Assembly (NCBI RefSeq): GCF_039523335.1
Contig: NZ_BAAAFC010000001.1
Coordinates: 1,488,001-1,552,000, forward strand
Length of the DNA: 64,000 nucleotides
Source of the DNA: Marinobacter szutsaonensis
GTDB lineage: Bacteria > Pseudomonadota > Gammaproteobacteria > Pseudomonadales > Oleiphilaceae
Reading direction: 5' to 3'
Below, one piece after another: positions 27,644 to 38,122 of the stretch. The notes beneath the pieces were generated by a model. It saw only the letters and a program-made list of their open reading frames with translations. It was not told the origin of the DNA and ran no database searches. Each line of letters opens with the position of its first letter. Position 1 is the first letter of the stretch. A program made the position numbers and the translations under genes.

Positions 27644-28792
27644 TTGGGCTTGAAGCCGTTACCCGTCCTGGCACTCGCCCTCAGCTTCATGCTGGGGGCG
27701 ATGTGCACACAGGCGCAGCAGCAGGAAGTCACCCCTGCCCAGATCGAAGACCTCAAGGAACGAATTGAGGACATCGACGAGTGGCTGGCTGACGCCGAGG
27801 AAGATCGTTCCGAGCTGGAACAGCAGCTGGCAGCGACAGAGCGCCGCATCAGCGAACTGACCCGCGAACGCCGGAACTTGCGCGAGAAGGCCGAGCAGCA
27901 ACAACAGCAGCTGAGGGAACTGGAACAGCAGGAAGCCTCCCTCAAAAAGACCCTCAGCAGCCAGCGCGAAAGCCTGAAGCAGCAGATCCGTTCCGCCTGG
28001 ATGGAAGGAGACGCGCCCGCCGTCAAGGTATTGCTCAACGAGATCGACCCGGACCAGATGGCCCGGACCATGACCTACTACGAGTACCTGAGCCGAAATA
28101 CGGTTGAGCGCCTCGAAGCTTTCCAGAAAAGCCTCCAGGAGCTGAGGCAGACCCAGGCCAGGGTCGTCGTGACCCGGGCCGAACTGACCGATACCGAAGC
28201 CACCCTCAGCAAGCGCCAACAGGAACTGTCAGTCTCCCGAAATGAACGGGAACAGACCCTGGCAGCCCTGAAAACCGAGATCCAGAGCCGGCGCAGCGAA
28301 CGGGAAGACCTGGAAGCGGACCGCAAGCGCCTGGAAAAACTGCTCGAGGAAGTGCAGCAGGCCATCGCCAGCATTCCCGCCCCCAACGAATCCCAGCCCT
28401 TCCGCTCTCTGAAGGATAAGCTGCCCTGGCCGGTCAAGGGCAAGGTAGTCAGCGGCTTTGGCGACCGCTATGCCGATGGCAAATTGCGGCGCAATGGCCT
28501 GCTGATCAGCACCGATGAAGAAGCACAGGTCAAAGCCATCCATTACGGCCGGGTGGTTTTTGCCAACTGGCTCCGGGGTTTTGGCCTGATCACCATCATT
28601 GATCATGGCGATGGCTACATGACACTCTACGGCCACAGCAGCAGCCTGTTCACCAGCCCCGGCGACTGGGTAGCGGCCGGGGAAACCATTGCCGTGGCGG
28701 GCCAGACCGGCGGTACCGATACGCCCGCGCTGTACTTTGAGGTCCGCCATAACGGCAAACCGGACAACCCGAGGCGCTGGCTGACAAACTGA
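27644..28792 (+). CDS. envC: Murein hydrolase activator EnvC
   Basis: A 382-residue periplasmic protein: signal peptide (residues 1 to about 25, ending TQAQ), a long coiled coil rich in Glu, Gln and Arg (about 30-245), then a degenerate LytM/M23 domain (about 265-380). The LytM zinc ligands are not all present (RRNGLLIS replaces the HxGxD block), as expected for EnvC, which activates AmiA/AmiB amidases rather than cutting murein. No ATG begins the signal peptide; TTG at 27644 or 27650 must be used. It is 12 bp after gpmI. Confidence 0.88.
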   Translation: MGLKPLPVLALALSFMLGAMCTQAQQQEVTPAQIEDLKERIEDIDEWLADAEEDRSELEQQLAATERRISELTRERRNLREKAEQQQQQLRELEQQEASLKKTLSSQRESLKQQIRSAWMEGDAPAVKVLLNEIDPDQMARTMTYYEYLSRNTVERLEAFQKSLQELRQTQARVVVTRAELTDTEATLSKRQQELSVSRNEREQTLAALKTEIQSRRSEREDLEADRKRLEKLLEEVQQAIASIPAPNESQPFRSLKDKLPWPVKGKVVSGFGDRYADGKLRRNGLLISTDEEAQVKAIHYGRVVFANWLRGFGLITIIDHGDGYMTLYGHSSSLFTSPGDWVAAGETIAVAGQTGGTDTPALYFEVRHNGKPDNPRRWLTN

Positions 28793-28898
28793 AGCTCCGA
28801 GGAACCCACTCAAGGGCTGACAAACGGCCCGGCTGACGCCATACTGTCGTGAATCAGGGAAATCCGTCCAACTAGTGGAAACAAAACGGGATATATTG

Positions 28899-30299
28899 AT
28901 GAAACGGGTCAGAAGTACACTTCCGCCAAGGGTTTTACGCAAACTCACGCTCGCCACCTGTTTCATGACCGCATCGAGCCTGGCCTTTGCCCAGGATCCA
29001 CAGTCCGAGGAATTACTGGAAGGCATCCAGGACGGCGAGAAGGTGGAAATCAGCCTGCCCGATCCGGAAAAACAGCTCCCACTGGACGACCTGCGCAAAT
29101 TCACCGAAGTATTCAGCCGCATCAAGGATGCCTACGTCGAGGAAGTTTCCGACCAGCAACTGCTCGAAAGCGCCATCAAGGGCATGCTGTCTGACCTCGA
29201 CCCCCACTCCACCTACCTCGCTCCCAAAGACTACGAAGAACTGGAAGAGAGCACTTCCGGTGAATTCGGCGGCCTGGGCATAGAAGTGGGCATGGAAAAC
29301 GGCTTCGTAAAAGTCATCGCACCCATCGACGACACTCCGGCCCAGAAGGCCGGCGTGCAGGCTGGCGACCTGATCATCAAACTGGATGAAAAGCCGGTCA
29401 AAGGCATGTCCCTGGAAGAGGCTGTCAATCTGATGCGGGGCAAGCCCGGCACCGTGCTGACCCTGACCATCATGCGCGAAGGCGAGAGTGCGCCCATCGA
29501 GATCGACGTCACCCGGGACATCATCAAGGTCACCAGCGTGAAATCGCGCATGCTGGATAACGGCTACGGGTACGTACGCATTACCCAGTTCCAGGCCGAT
29601 ACCGGCGGCCAATTCAAGGACACCCTGAAGAAACTCGAAAGCGAATATGGCGCCGACCTGGATGGCCTGGTCATCGACTTGCGCAACAACCCCGGCGGCG
29701 TACTGCAGGCCGCGGTGGAAACCGCTGACGCCCTGCTCGACGGTGGCCTGATCGTCTACACCGAAGGCCGGATCCAGAGCTCGCGGCTGCGCTTCAGCGC
29801 CAAGTCCGGGGATGTCATGGCAGGTACACCCATTGTGGTGCTGATCAACGGCGGCTCCGCCTCGGCTTCCGAAATCCTGGCCGGCGCTCTTCAGGATCAC
29901 GAGCGCGCGGTCATCATGGGCACCCAGTCCTTCGGCAAGGGCAGCGTCCAGACCGTTATCCCGCTGGATGAAACCCATGCCATCAAGATGACCACTGCCC
30001 GCTACTACACGCCGGATGGCCGCTCCATCCAGGCCACCGGTATCAAGCCCGATATCGTGGTGCGCCCGGCGGAACTGACCGAACTCGAGGGCGGGCCGTT
30101 CTTCACCGAGGCCGATCTCAGTGGCCATCTCGAAGGCCAGAACGAGGGCCAGGAGCCGGACGGCCCTGATGAGCAGGCACCGGATTCCGCCTCCATGGTC
30201 GAGCGGGATTACCAACTGCGCTCAGCCCTGAACCTGCTCAAGGGCATGCACATTCTGAACCGCAGGGATGGAGCTTCCGGGGAAGGAAACGGCGAGTGA
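28899..30299 (+). CDS. Carboxyl-terminal processing protease (S41 family)
   Basis: A 466-residue exported serine protease of the CtpA type. It has a signal peptide (about 1-31, cleaved after AFA), an N-terminal helical region, a PDZ domain around residues 100-170 (GGLGIEVGMENGFVKVIAPI), and the S41 core with the catalytic serine in GGSASASEILAGAL and lysine in SFGKGSVQT. I chose the ATG at 28899 (GGGA upstream) over a GTG at 28875 that has no ribosome-binding site. The neighbours envC and yibQ suit a role in envelope proteolysis. Confidence 0.9.
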   Translation: MKRVRSTLPPRVLRKLTLATCFMTASSLAFAQDPQSEELLEGIQDGEKVEISLPDPEKQLPLDDLRKFTEVFSRIKDAYVEEVSDQQLLESAIKGMLSDLDPHSTYLAPKDYEELEESTSGEFGGLGIEVGMENGFVKVIAPIDDTPAQKAGVQAGDLIIKLDEKPVKGMSLEEAVNLMRGKPGTVLTLTIMREGESAPIEIDVTRDIIKVTSVKSRMLDNGYGYVRITQFQADTGGQFKDTLKKLESEYGADLDGLVIDLRNNPGGVLQAAVETADALLDGGLIVYTEGRIQSSRLRFSAKSGDVMAGTPIVVLINGGSASASEILAGALQDHERAVIMGTQSFGKGSVQTVIPLDETHAIKMTTARYYTPDGRSIQATGIKPDIVVRPAELTELEGGPFFTEADLSGHLEGQNEGQEPDGPDEQAPDSASMVERDYQLRSALNLLKGMHILNRRDGASGEGNGE

Positions 30300-31162
30300 G
30301 TCTGATTCGTTACCTGGTACTGGCAGTCGCCTTCCTGGCCACTGCCAGCGCGAGCGCGGGTGAGTCCCCGCGAGAGCTTCCGCCCACAATCGCCATCATC
30401 ATTGACGATATGGGCCACAACCTTCACGAAGGCCGGCGCCTGGCCAACATGGATCAGCCCCTGACCCTGGCCTTCCTGCCCTACCGGCGCTTCACCGAAC
30501 AACTGGCCAATCTGGCGCACCAGCGGAACAAGGAAATCATGCTGCATGCGCCCATGGCCAACACCCAGAATTTCAGCCTTGGTGCCGGCGGTCTCACCCC
30601 GGACATGGACGAACACACCCTGAGCCAGACCCTGCGTCGCTCACTTCAGTCCATCCCCTTCGTCAGTGGCGTCAACAACCACATGGGCAGCCTGCTGACC
30701 CAGCAACTGCAAGCCATGGACTGGGTCATGAAAGAGCTCGACAAGTACCCGGTGTACTTCGTGGACAGCCGCACCATTGCCTCCTCCGTCGCCGGCGATG
30801 TCGCCACCGCCTACCGGATTCCCAACGTGACCCGGGATGTGTTCCTGGATCACGAACAGACCGAAGAGTTTGTTGACCGCCAGTTCAAGCTGCTGATCAA
30901 ACGCGCCAAGGAGAACGGCAGCGCGGTGGGCATCGGGCACCCGCACAAGGTCACCGTGGATTACCTGGAAAAGCACCTGCCGCTGCTGGATGAGCAGGGC
31001 ATTGCCGTGGCGACCGTGAGCGGGCTGTGGGCCATGCGTAACGGGAACCGGGCGATGTTTGCGGAGGGAGAGAAGCAGGCGATTCGGCCGGCTTATGCGG
31101 CAAAGATCGAGTTGGGGTCAGATGAAGGTGTTCACCAGACCCCTGGGGAGGACGTGAACTAG
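30296..31162 (+). CDS. Divergent polysaccharide deacetylase family protein (YibQ/DUF610)
   Basis: A 288-residue periplasmic protein with a GTG start that overlaps the ctpA stop (GTGA), so the two are translationally coupled. It has a signal peptide (about 1-21), then the TIAIIIDDMGHN start, LPYRRFTEQ, HAPMAN and the NNHMGS motif of the divergent NodB-like fold. The normal domain ends near residue 275. The last residues (GSDEGVHQTP, then GEDVN-stop) are encoded by a copy of the hairpin element at 31114-31143, an apparent C-terminal extension. Confidence 0.88.
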   Translation: MSLIRYLVLAVAFLATASASAGESPRELPPTIAIIIDDMGHNLHEGRRLANMDQPLTLAFLPYRRFTEQLANLAHQRNKEIMLHAPMANTQNFSLGAGGLTPDMDEHTLSQTLRRSLQSIPFVSGVNNHMGSLLTQQLQAMDWVMKELDKYPVYFVDSRTIASSVAGDVATAYRIPNVTRDVFLDHEQTEEFVDRQFKLLIKRAKENGSAVGIGHPHKVTVDYLEKHLPLLDEQGIAVATVSGLWAMRNGNRAMFAEGEKQAIRPAYAAKIELGSDEGVHQTPGEDVN

Positions 31163-31191
31163 GGGTCAGAAGAACGCTTTCTTCTGACCCC
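31114..31191. repeat. GGGGTC/GACCCC hairpin elements, cluster G (2 copies, one inside a gene)
   Basis: The copy at 31114-31143 (GATGAA class, variant right arm TTCACC, inverted) lies wholly inside the yibQ coding frame. The copy at 31162-31191 (GAAGAA class, symmetric) starts on the last base of the yibQ stop codon and reaches 4 bp short of the convergent hisF stop. Confidence 0.92.
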
Positions 31192-31195
31192 ATCT

Positions 31196-31969
31196 TCAAT
31201 CCCGGACTTCAATCCCCTGCGCTTTCATAAACGCCTTCGCTTCGGGAATCGTATGCTGCCCGAAGTGGAAAATGGAGGCGGCCAACACCGCATCCGCCCC
31301 ACCCTTGGTGACACCATCTGCGAGGTGCTGCAGTTCACCCACACCACCTGAAGCAATCACCGGCACCGCCACCGCATCGCTGATGGCGCGGGTCAGGCCC
31401 AGGTCGAAGCCGATCTTGGTGCCGTCCCGGTCCATACTGGTCAGCAGCAGTTCGCCGGCGCCCATCTCGACCATCTTTCTGGCCCATTCCACGGCGTCCA
31501 GCCCGGTGGGCTTGCGGCCGCCGTGGGTGAAGATTTCCCAGCGCGGCTCTTCGCCTTCAGCACTGACCTGTTTGGCGTCGATGGCGACCACGATGCACTG
31601 GCTACCAAACCGCTCGGCGGCTTCACGCACGAATTCGGGATTGAATACCGCTGCGGTGTTGATGGACACCTTGTCGGCGCCGGCATTGAGCAGCTTGCGG
31701 ATATCCTCGACGGTACGCACGCCGCCACCGACGGTCAGCGGGATAAACACTTCCGCCGCCATGCGCTCCACCGTCTCGTAGGTAGTGTCACGGCTCTCAT
31801 GACTGGCCGTGATATCGAGGAAGGTGATCTCGTCGGCGCCCTGCTCGTTGTATCGGCGGGCCACCTCAACCGGATCCCCGGCATCCCGGATATCCACGAA
31901 GTTCACGCCTTTGACCACGCGGCCCTTGTCCACGTCCAGGCAGGGAATGATGCGTTTTGCCAGTCCCAT
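31196..31969 (-). CDS. hisF: Imidazole glycerol phosphate synthase cyclase subunit HisF
   Basis: A 257-residue TIM barrel that uses ammonia from HisH to make IGP and AICAR. The catalytic aspartates are in [18 protein letters not shown] and VVAIDAKQV, and phosphate sites are in TVGGGVRT and [16 protein letters not shown] precedes the ATG. It is the last gene of a leftward hisB-H-A-F block. Confidence 0.96.
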   Translation of the reverse strand: MGLAKRIIPCLDVDKGRVVKGVNFVDIRDAGDPVEVARRYNEQGADEITFLDITASHESRDTTYETVERMAAEVFIPLTVGGGVRTVEDIRKLLNAGADKVSINTAAVFNPEFVREAAERFGSQCIVVAIDAKQVSAEGEEPRWEIFTHGGRKPTGLDAVEWARKMVEMGAGELLLTSMDRDGTKIGFDLGLTRAISDAVAVPVIASGGVGELQHLADGVTKGGADAVLAASIFHFGQHTIPEAKAFMKAQGIEVRD

Positions 31970-31979
31970 GCTAACTCCC

Positions 31980-32717
31980 TCAGCCGTTCAGGCTGTCGCA
32001 GAAGGCCTGGGCCTCGGCCACATCCAGGGTGCCCTCATAAATGGCACGGCCGGTTATGGCACCGAGGATGCCCTTGTCCGCCACTTCCGCCAGGCGCTTG
32101 AGGTCATCCATGTTGGTCACGCCGCCGGAGGCGATCACCGGAATGCCACCCTCTTCCGCCAGCTTGGCGGTGGCCTCCACGTTCACGCCCTGCATCATAC
32201 CGTCACGGCTGATGTCGGTGTAAACGATGGCTTCAACCCCATCGTTGGCGAAGCGCTTGGCCAGATCGACGGCCATGACTTCGGAGACTTCGGCCCAGCC
32301 ATCGGTGGCCACCCGGCCGTCTTTCGCATCCAGACCCACGATGATGTGACCGGGGAAACGCTTGCACATTTCAGTCACGAACTCCGGCTCTTTCACCGCC
32401 TTGGTGCCGATGATCACCCACTGAACCCCGGCCTTCAGGTAGGCCTCGATGGTTTCAGCGGAGCGGATACCGCCACCGATCTGGATCGGCAGATCCGGGT
32501 ACTTCCTGGCAATGGCCTGCACGATCTCGCCGTTGACCGGCTCACCGGCAAAGGCGCCATTCAGATCCACCAGGTGCAGACGACGGGCGCCGGCATCCAC
32601 CCAGCGGGTGGCCATGTCGACCGGGTCGTCACCGAAGACGGTGGAATCGTCCATCCGGCCCTGGCGCAGGCGTACACATTTGCCGTCTTTGAGATCAATG
32701 GCGGGAATAATCAGCAT
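31980..32717 (-). CDS. hisA: Phosphoribosylformimino-5-aminoimidazole carboxamide ribotide isomerase HisA
   Basis: A 245-residue TIM-barrel isomerase of histidine synthesis. The first catalytic aspartate is in [15 protein letters not shown] and the second in [11 protein letters not shown]; phosphate loops are IQIGGGIRS and [12 protein letters not shown] chose the ATG at 32717, giving the family length, over an in-frame upstream extension. It lies 10 bp before hisF and 37 bp after hisH. Confidence 0.96.
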   Translation of the reverse strand: MLIIPAIDLKDGKCVRLRQGRMDDSTVFGDDPVDMATRWVDAGARRLHLVDLNGAFAGEPVNGEIVQAIARKYPDLPIQIGGGIRSAETIEAYLKAGVQWVIIGTKAVKEPEFVTEMCKRFPGHIIVGLDAKDGRVATDGWAEVSEVMAVDLAKRFANDGVEAIVYTDISRDGMMQGVNVEATAKLAEEGGIPVIASGGVTNMDDLKRLAEVADKGILGAITGRAIYEGTLDVAEAQAFCDSLNG

Positions 32718-32754
32718 AGAGCAATGTCCGTGTAGTTCGTTCTGATGGCCGGCG

Positions 32755-33393
32755 TTACTTGCCGGACCAGTCCACAAAGTTTTTCAGCAGCTGCAGGCCA
32801 GCCCGGGCACTCTTCTCCGGGTGGAACTGCACCGCAAAAATGTTATCGCGGGCAACCGCGGCCGCCAGGTCGACGCCATAGTGGGCACGGCCGGCCATGT
32901 CGGCATTGCCCTCGGCCTCGGCGTAATAGCTGTGCACGAAATAGAAGCGGTCGCCGTCCGGAATGTTGTGCCAGAGCGGATGATCGATGGTCTGGAAGAC
33001 TTCGTTCCAGCCCATGTGCGGCACTTTCAGGCGCTCACCGTTTTCCACCAGGTTGTCGCCGAAGTAGCGAACCTCGGAAGGGAACAGGCCGATACAGTCC
33101 ACGCCGCCGTTTTCCTCACTGCGGGACATCAGCGCCTGCATGCCGACACAGATACCGAGGAAGGGGCGATCCCGGGACACTTCCCGGACCAGGGTATCCA
33201 CCTCCAGCCGGCGAATCTCCGCCATGCAGTCGCGGATGGCTCCGACGCCGGGCAGGATGACATGGTCCGCCTCCCGGATCTGGTCGGCGTTATCGGTCAC
33301 CAGGACGGTGACATCCGGGGCAACGTGCTCCACCGCCTTGCGGGCGGAATGAAGGTTCCCCATACCGTAGTCGATAATGGCAACGGTTTTCAT
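32755..33393 (-). CDS. hisH: Imidazole glycerol phosphate synthase glutaminase subunit HisH
   Basis: A 212-residue class I glutamine amidotransferase. The nucleophile cysteine is in [13 protein letters not shown] and the His/Glu pair in AVQFHPEKS. It begins [20 protein letters not shown]. The ATG at 33393 is preferred to a TTG two codons earlier. It channels ammonia to HisF. Confidence 0.95.
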   Translation of the reverse strand: MKTVAIIDYGMGNLHSARKAVEHVAPDVTVLVTDNADQIREADHVILPGVGAIRDCMAEIRRLEVDTLVREVSRDRPFLGICVGMQALMSRSEENGGVDCIGLFPSEVRYFGDNLVENGERLKVPHMGWNEVFQTIDHPLWHNIPDGDRFYFVHSYYAEAEGNADMAGRAHYGVDLAAAVARDNIFAVQFHPEKSARAGLQLLKNFVDWSGK

Positions 33394-33423
33394 GGTCAAA
33401 TGCGATGTCCTGTTGGTGACCGG

Positions 33424-34017
33424 TTACAGCGAGCCCTTGGTGGACGGGGTAATCCCCGCCATGCGCTCGTCCATCTCAATCGCCATGCGTAGGGCACGGC
33501 CGAAGGCCTTGAACACCGTCTCAATCTGGTGATGAGTATTCTTGCCCTTCAGATTGTCGATGTGCAGGGTCACCATGGAGTGGTTAACGAAGCCGTGGAA
33601 GAATTCCTCGAACAGGTCCACGTCAAAACCGCCCACGGAGGCACGGGTGTAGGGCACATCCATGGACAGGCCCGGCCGGCCGGACAAGTCGATCACGACA
33701 CGGGACAGGGCCTCATCGAGCGGCACATAGGCGTGCCCATAACGACGGATGCCTTTCTTGTCACCCACCGCCTGCTTGAAAGCCTGGCCCAGGGTAATGC
33801 CGATGTCTTCCACGGTGTGGTGATCATCAATGTGCAGGTCGCCCTTGGAGACAATGTTGAGGTCGACCAGCCCGTGGCGGGCGATCTGATCCATCATGTG
33901 CTCAAGGAACGGCACACCGGTGTCAAAGCTGGACTTGCCGGTGCCGTCGAGATCGATCTCGACAGTAATCTGTGTTTCGAGGGTGTTGCGTTCTACGCGA
34001 GCCTTACGTTCGGCCAT
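33424..34017 (-). CDS. hisB: Imidazoleglycerol-phosphate dehydratase HisB
   Basis: A 197-residue monofunctional dehydratase, lacking the phosphatase domain fused in enterobacterial HisB. The metal-binding motifs DDHHTVED and [14 protein letters not shown] are present, as is the FEAFGRAL-like helix ([16 protein letters not shown]). It is the first gene of the leftward his block, with 31 bp to hisH. Confidence 0.95.
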   Translation of the reverse strand: MAERKARVERNTLETQITVEIDLDGTGKSSFDTGVPFLEHMMDQIARHGLVDLNIVSKGDLHIDDHHTVEDIGITLGQAFKQAVGDKKGIRRYGHAYVPLDEALSRVVIDLSGRPGLSMDVPYTRASVGGFDVDLFEEFFHGFVNHSMVTLHIDNLKGKNTHHQIETVFKAFGRALRMAIEMDERMAGITPSTKGSL

Positions 34018-34124
34018 GGAGACTCCGTCGTCATAAACCGGCTTGGTGCCGAAAACAATTTGTTTGCGGATTATACCTTTTATGCCCGCCGGAGTCCCGC
34101 AACCGCGTCAATGACCGTGATAGC

Positions 34125-34586
34125 TCAGAACGCCTTCTTGAGGTTGTTCATGTAGGTGTCCACGAGGCTGTTGAACTCGTGCTTGATTACCGGACTGATG
34201 GCCAGTTTCAGCAGGCTGGGCAGGGGTACGGTCAACTCCGCGCTGGTGCGGAATTTCACCCTGGTGGCATCGTCGCCGTTGGCGGCCAGGGTCCAGGAAC
34301 CGCTTACCACGCCGTTGCCCTCGCCCTTGATCGGCTCCCAGGTAATCTTGCCGGCATCCTTGTCCGAGTAATACTTGCAGGCATAGACCGACTGGATGGC
34401 GTGCTTGTCCACGCCGACTTTTTCCATTTCCCAGCGATAGCTGTTGTCGCCCAGGTCGGTCAGTTTGTCGACCTTCGGGAAATGACTGGCGGAACGCGGT
34501 ACGTCGGCCAGCAACTCAAAGACTTCGTCGTAACCCGCAGGGATCTCCAGATCGCGGTTCAACTCGATCGACACAGTAATTGCCAC
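34125..34586 (-). CDS. SRPBCC (polyketide cyclase/START-like) family protein
   Basis: A 153-residue helix-grip protein. The LEIPAGYDEVFELLADVPRSASHFPKV opening, the RWEMEKVG strand and the C-terminal helix HEFNSLVDTYMNNLKKAF are SRPBCC features. The start is GTG at 34586 with GGAG 7 nt upstream. Ligand and role are unknown. It is transcribed leftward toward hisB but separated by 107 bp. Confidence 0.7.
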   Translation of the reverse strand: MAITVSIELNRDLEIPAGYDEVFELLADVPRSASHFPKVDKLTDLGDNSYRWEMEKVGVDKHAIQSVYACKYYSDKDAGKITWEPIKGEGNGVVSGSWTLAANGDDATRVKFRTSAELTVPLPSLLKLAISPVIKHEFNSLVDTYMNNLKKAF

Positions 34587-34794
34587 AGCCCACTCCTTCT
34601 TGTCTTTATAAACTGTCTGCGGAGGCCAAATGGCCCCTCACGGGGAAAATCAGGGGGAGTATTTTGGCCTATCACTACACCATTGTCATACTCCTGCGCT
34701 GTTAATTTGTTAACCCTGCGTTATCCTTAACTTTATTAGCCAGGGGATTCACCCTCAAGCTCCCGACGCTCACCGGAACAAGGAAGCTGTGATC

Positions 34795-36993
34795 ATGAAA
34801 GCTGTTCGTTACCTCCTGATTGCCATTGTTGCCATTATCATCCTGGCAGTAGTGGCCATCGCGATCGCCATGGCGGTCATCGATCCGAACGATTACAAGC
34901 CGCAGATCGAAAAGGCCGTGGAGCAACAGACCAACCTGGATCTGCAACTGGAGGGCGATATCGGCTGGTCCTTCATTCCCCTGGGCCTCGAGCTCAACAA
35001 CGTGAGCGCCAACCTCGAGGAAGAGCGTTTCGTAGCCCTCGACCAGCTGGTGGCACAGGTGGATTTCTGGTCCCTCATTGCCATGTCACCCCGGGTGAAC
35101 ACGTTCGTATTGGACGGTCTGGAAGCCAACCTGGAAGTCAACGAACAGGGCGAAGGCAACTGGACCCGGATCATGCGTGAGTCCCCGCAGGCTGCGGATG
35201 GAACACAGGCGTCGGAAGCGCAGCCAACCGAACAACCGCAAGAAGAAGCCCAGACGGCCTCCGGCGGCGAGCCGCTGAACTTCAACGTGGAAAACGTGCA
35301 GATCAGCAATGCCCAGGTGCATTACACCGACAACAGCACCGGCCAGGCGGTCACCCTCGAGAACTTTGCCGTCAATGCCAGCGATATCACCCTGGGTTCC
35401 GAATTTCCGCTGGAAGTCAGTTTCCAGGTGGACACCGCCAAACCACAGCTCAAGGTTGATGGCAGCATCAATGCCCGGCTGGCGGCCAACGAGGCCCTCA
35501 ACGACTTTGCCGTCTCCGGACTCAAGGCCGTGTTCGATATGAGTGGCGAGCCGTTTGGTGGCAAATCCGTCACCACCGAGCTGGCCGGGTCAGCCACGGC
35601 GAACCTGGAAAACGAGACCGCCACACTCTCCGGCTTCACCGCCAGCCTGGCGAACCTTAACCTCACTACGGATCTCGAGGTTCAGGGCTTCGGCGACAAG
35701 CCGGCACTGAAGGGCAACCTGGACATCCAGGAATTTTCCCTGAAGCAGCTGCTCAGCAACCTGGGGCAGCCGGCCATCGAAACCAGCGATCCTGACGTAC
35801 TCAAAGCGATCGCCTTCGCCACCGACATCGGCGGTTCACCGGGCACAGCGGCTCTGGAGAACCTCACCTTCAAGCTCGACGACACCACCTTCAACGGTTC
35901 CGGCAGCTACACCCTGGCCGACGGCGGCATTGTCTTCAATCTGCAGGGTGATGAACTCAATGCCGATCGTTACCTGCCACCCAAGGCCGAAGGTGAGGAC
36001 GCTGCCGCCAGCGAGGAACAGCAAACCGCTGAGACCGGCTCCGCGGGAGGCTCAGGTTCCCCCCCCGAGTCCGACCTGCTCCCGCTGGAAACCCTGCGGA
36101 CACTGCTGCTGGATGTGGATTTCGGTCTTGGCAAGCTGATCGTCAGCAACCTGACCATCAATGAAATCAAGGCCAGCACCACCGCCAAAAACGGCGTGCT
36201 CAAGGTCGACGACTTCAGCGGCAAGATGTACGAAGGCAGCTTCGGCGCTAACGCCACCATCGATGCCCGTAGCGACAACCCCAAATGGACCATCGCTTCC
36301 AACGTGACCAATGTGCAGACCCTGCCGCTGCTGACGGACCTGGCAGAAGTCGACATGCTCGGCGGCGGTGCCAACCTGAAGGTAAATGCCACCACCACTG
36401 GCAACCGCATTTCCGTGCTACGCGAGAATGCCGACGGCCAGATCAGCTTCAACCTGGCGAAAGGCGAGTTCCGCCGCATGAACCTGACACGCATGGCCTG
36501 CCAGGGCATTGCCCTGGTCAACCAGGAGCAGCTGACCACCACCGACTGGGGCACCACCACACCGTTCAACGACATGAGCGGCACCCTGGACATCAACGGC
36601 AATACGCTCGCCAACAAGAACCTCGTGGCCTCTCTCGCCGGCATGAAGCTGGAGGGCCAGGGCACCGTCGACATGAAGCAGACCACCCTGGATTACGAGG
36701 CGGGCCTGCGCATCGTGGGCGAAGTGCACCGGGATCCGGCCTGCCGGGTGACCGAATACGTGGAGAATGTAGTGATCCCGGTGGAATGCCGTGGCAACTT
36801 CTCCGAGGACCCTGCCGGGCTGTGCTCCTTTGACGGCTCCCGCTTCCGGGACACCCTGAAGACCATTGCAGAGAACGCCGCCAAGGCCAAGGTGAAGAAA
36901 GAAGTGGACAAGGCCAAGGAAGAGGCCGAAGAAAAGGTGAAGGAAAAGATCGAGGAAAAACTGGGCGACAAGCTCAAGGGCCTGTTCCAGTAA
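34795..36993 (+). CDS. AsmA family envelope protein
   Basis: A 732-residue AsmA-type protein: one N-terminal membrane anchor (about 5-28), the VIDPNDYKPQIEKAVEQQTNLDLQLEGDIGW start that marks the family, repeated beta-rich RBG-like segments, a low-complexity Glu/Ala/Ser linker near residues 395-420, and a charged Lys/Glu C-terminal helix (about 690-730). AsmA-like proteins are implicated in lipid transport to the outer membrane. The ATG at 34795 follows AGGAAG. The stop overlaps the mutY start (TAATG). Confidence 0.88.
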   Translation: MKAVRYLLIAIVAIIILAVVAIAIAMAVIDPNDYKPQIEKAVEQQTNLDLQLEGDIGWSFIPLGLELNNVSANLEEERFVALDQLVAQVDFWSLIAMSPRVNTFVLDGLEANLEVNEQGEGNWTRIMRESPQAADGTQASEAQPTEQPQEEAQTASGGEPLNFNVENVQISNAQVHYTDNSTGQAVTLENFAVNASDITLGSEFPLEVSFQVDTAKPQLKVDGSINARLAANEALNDFAVSGLKAVFDMSGEPFGGKSVTTELAGSATANLENETATLSGFTASLANLNLTTDLEVQGFGDKPALKGNLDIQEFSLKQLLSNLGQPAIETSDPDVLKAIAFATDIGGSPGTAALENLTFKLDDTTFNGSGSYTLADGGIVFNLQGDELNADRYLPPKAEGEDAAASEEQQTAETGSAGGSGSPPESDLLPLETLRTLLLDVDFGLGKLIVSNLTINEIKASTTAKNGVLKVDDFSGKMYEGSFGANATIDARSDNPKWTIASNVTNVQTLPLLTDLAEVDMLGGGANLKVNATTTGNRISVLRENADGQISFNLAKGEFRRMNLTRMACQGIALVNQEQLTTTDWGTTTPFNDMSGTLDINGNTLANKNLVASLAGMKLEGQGTVDMKQTTLDYEAGLRIVGEVHRDPACRVTEYVENVVIPVECRGNFSEDPAGLCSFDGSRFRDTLKTIAENAAKAKVKKEVDKAKEEAEEKVKEKIEEKLGDKLKGLFQ

Positions 36994-38057
36994 TGACCGA
37001 CCGTTTCGCCGACAAGCTCCTCACCTGGTACGACCAGCACGGCAGGCACGACCTGCCGTGGCACCATGACCGCAACGCCTACCGGGTCTGGGTCTCGGAG
37101 ATCATGCTCCAGCAGACCCAGGTGACTACCGTCATCCCCTACTTCGAGGCCTTCATGGCCCGGTTCCCGACCGTGCATGACCTTGCAAGCGCTCCGGTGG
37201 ATGATGTGCTCAGCCACTGGTCCGGGCTCGGCTACTACGCCCGCGCCCGTAACCTGCACAAAGCGGCGCAACAAGTGGTTGAGGAATTTGGCGGCGAGTT
37301 TCCGCAGGATCAGGAACAGCTCGAATCGCTCACCGGCATCGGCCGCTCCACCGCCGCCGCCGTTATTGCCCAAGCCTTCGGCAAGCGAGCCACCATCCTC
37401 GACGGCAACGTCAAACGGGTGCTGGCCCGCTACCACGCCGTCCCCGGCTGGCCGGGCCAGACTGCCGTACTGAAGCAGCTCTGGGAACGCGCAGAAGAAC
37501 ACACGCCCGAGGAACGGGTCACAGACTATACCCAGGCCATAATGGATCTGGGCGCCACGTTATGCACACGCTCAAAACCCGCTTGCGAAGCCTGCCCGGT
37601 CAGCTCAGGCTGCCGCGCCTACGCGCTTGGCGAGACCAGCCTTTACCCCGGATCGAAGCCAAAGAAAGCCAAACCGGAAAAGACCACCTGGATGGTCATT
37701 CTTGAAGACCCGGACGGCCGTATCCTGCTGGAGCGGCGACCACCCAGTGGCATATGGGGCGGCCTCTGGAGCCTGCCGGAACTCGACCCGGCCTACGGCG
37801 CGGAAGAGCTATCCGAAGCCTGCGAACAGCAACTGGGAATGAGCTGTGGCGATCCGGAACTGATCAGCGGCTTCCGCCACACGTTCAGCCACTACCACCT
37901 GCACATCCAGCCTGCCCGACTGCCCGTCACCGGCAGCACGAAGGTTGCCGACACCACGCAACAGCGCTGGCTGCACCGGGACGAGGCCCTGGCGCTGGGC
38001 CTCCCTGCCCCCATCCGCTCACTGCTGACCGAACCGGAACAGGCCGCCCTGCTCTGA
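36993..38057 (+). CDS. mutY: A/G-specific adenine glycosylase MutY
   Basis: A 354-residue base-excision enzyme removing adenine paired with 8-oxoG. The helix-hairpin-helix ([20 protein letters not shown]), the catalytic Asp in [15 protein letters not shown], and the [4Fe-4S] cluster motif C-x6-C-x2-C-x5-C ([17 protein letters not shown]) are intact. The C-terminal NUDIX-like 8-oxoG-recognition domain starts near residue 230. mutY-yggX is a conserved pair. Confidence 0.95.
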   Translation: MTDRFADKLLTWYDQHGRHDLPWHHDRNAYRVWVSEIMLQQTQVTTVIPYFEAFMARFPTVHDLASAPVDDVLSHWSGLGYYARARNLHKAAQQVVEEFGGEFPQDQEQLESLTGIGRSTAAAVIAQAFGKRATILDGNVKRVLARYHAVPGWPGQTAVLKQLWERAEEHTPEERVTDYTQAIMDLGATLCTRSKPACEACPVSSGCRAYALGETSLYPGSKPKKAKPEKTTWMVILEDPDGRILLERRPPSGIWGGLWSLPELDPAYGAEELSEACEQQLGMSCGDPELISGFRHTFSHYHLHIQPARLPVTGSTKVADTTQQRWLHRDEALALGLPAPIRSLLTEPEQAALL

Positions 38058-38122
38058 GGCGGCGGCCACCCCGCACGATCTGTTATCATTCAGCCAGATT
38101 TCACATCGACACAGGAGCCGAC

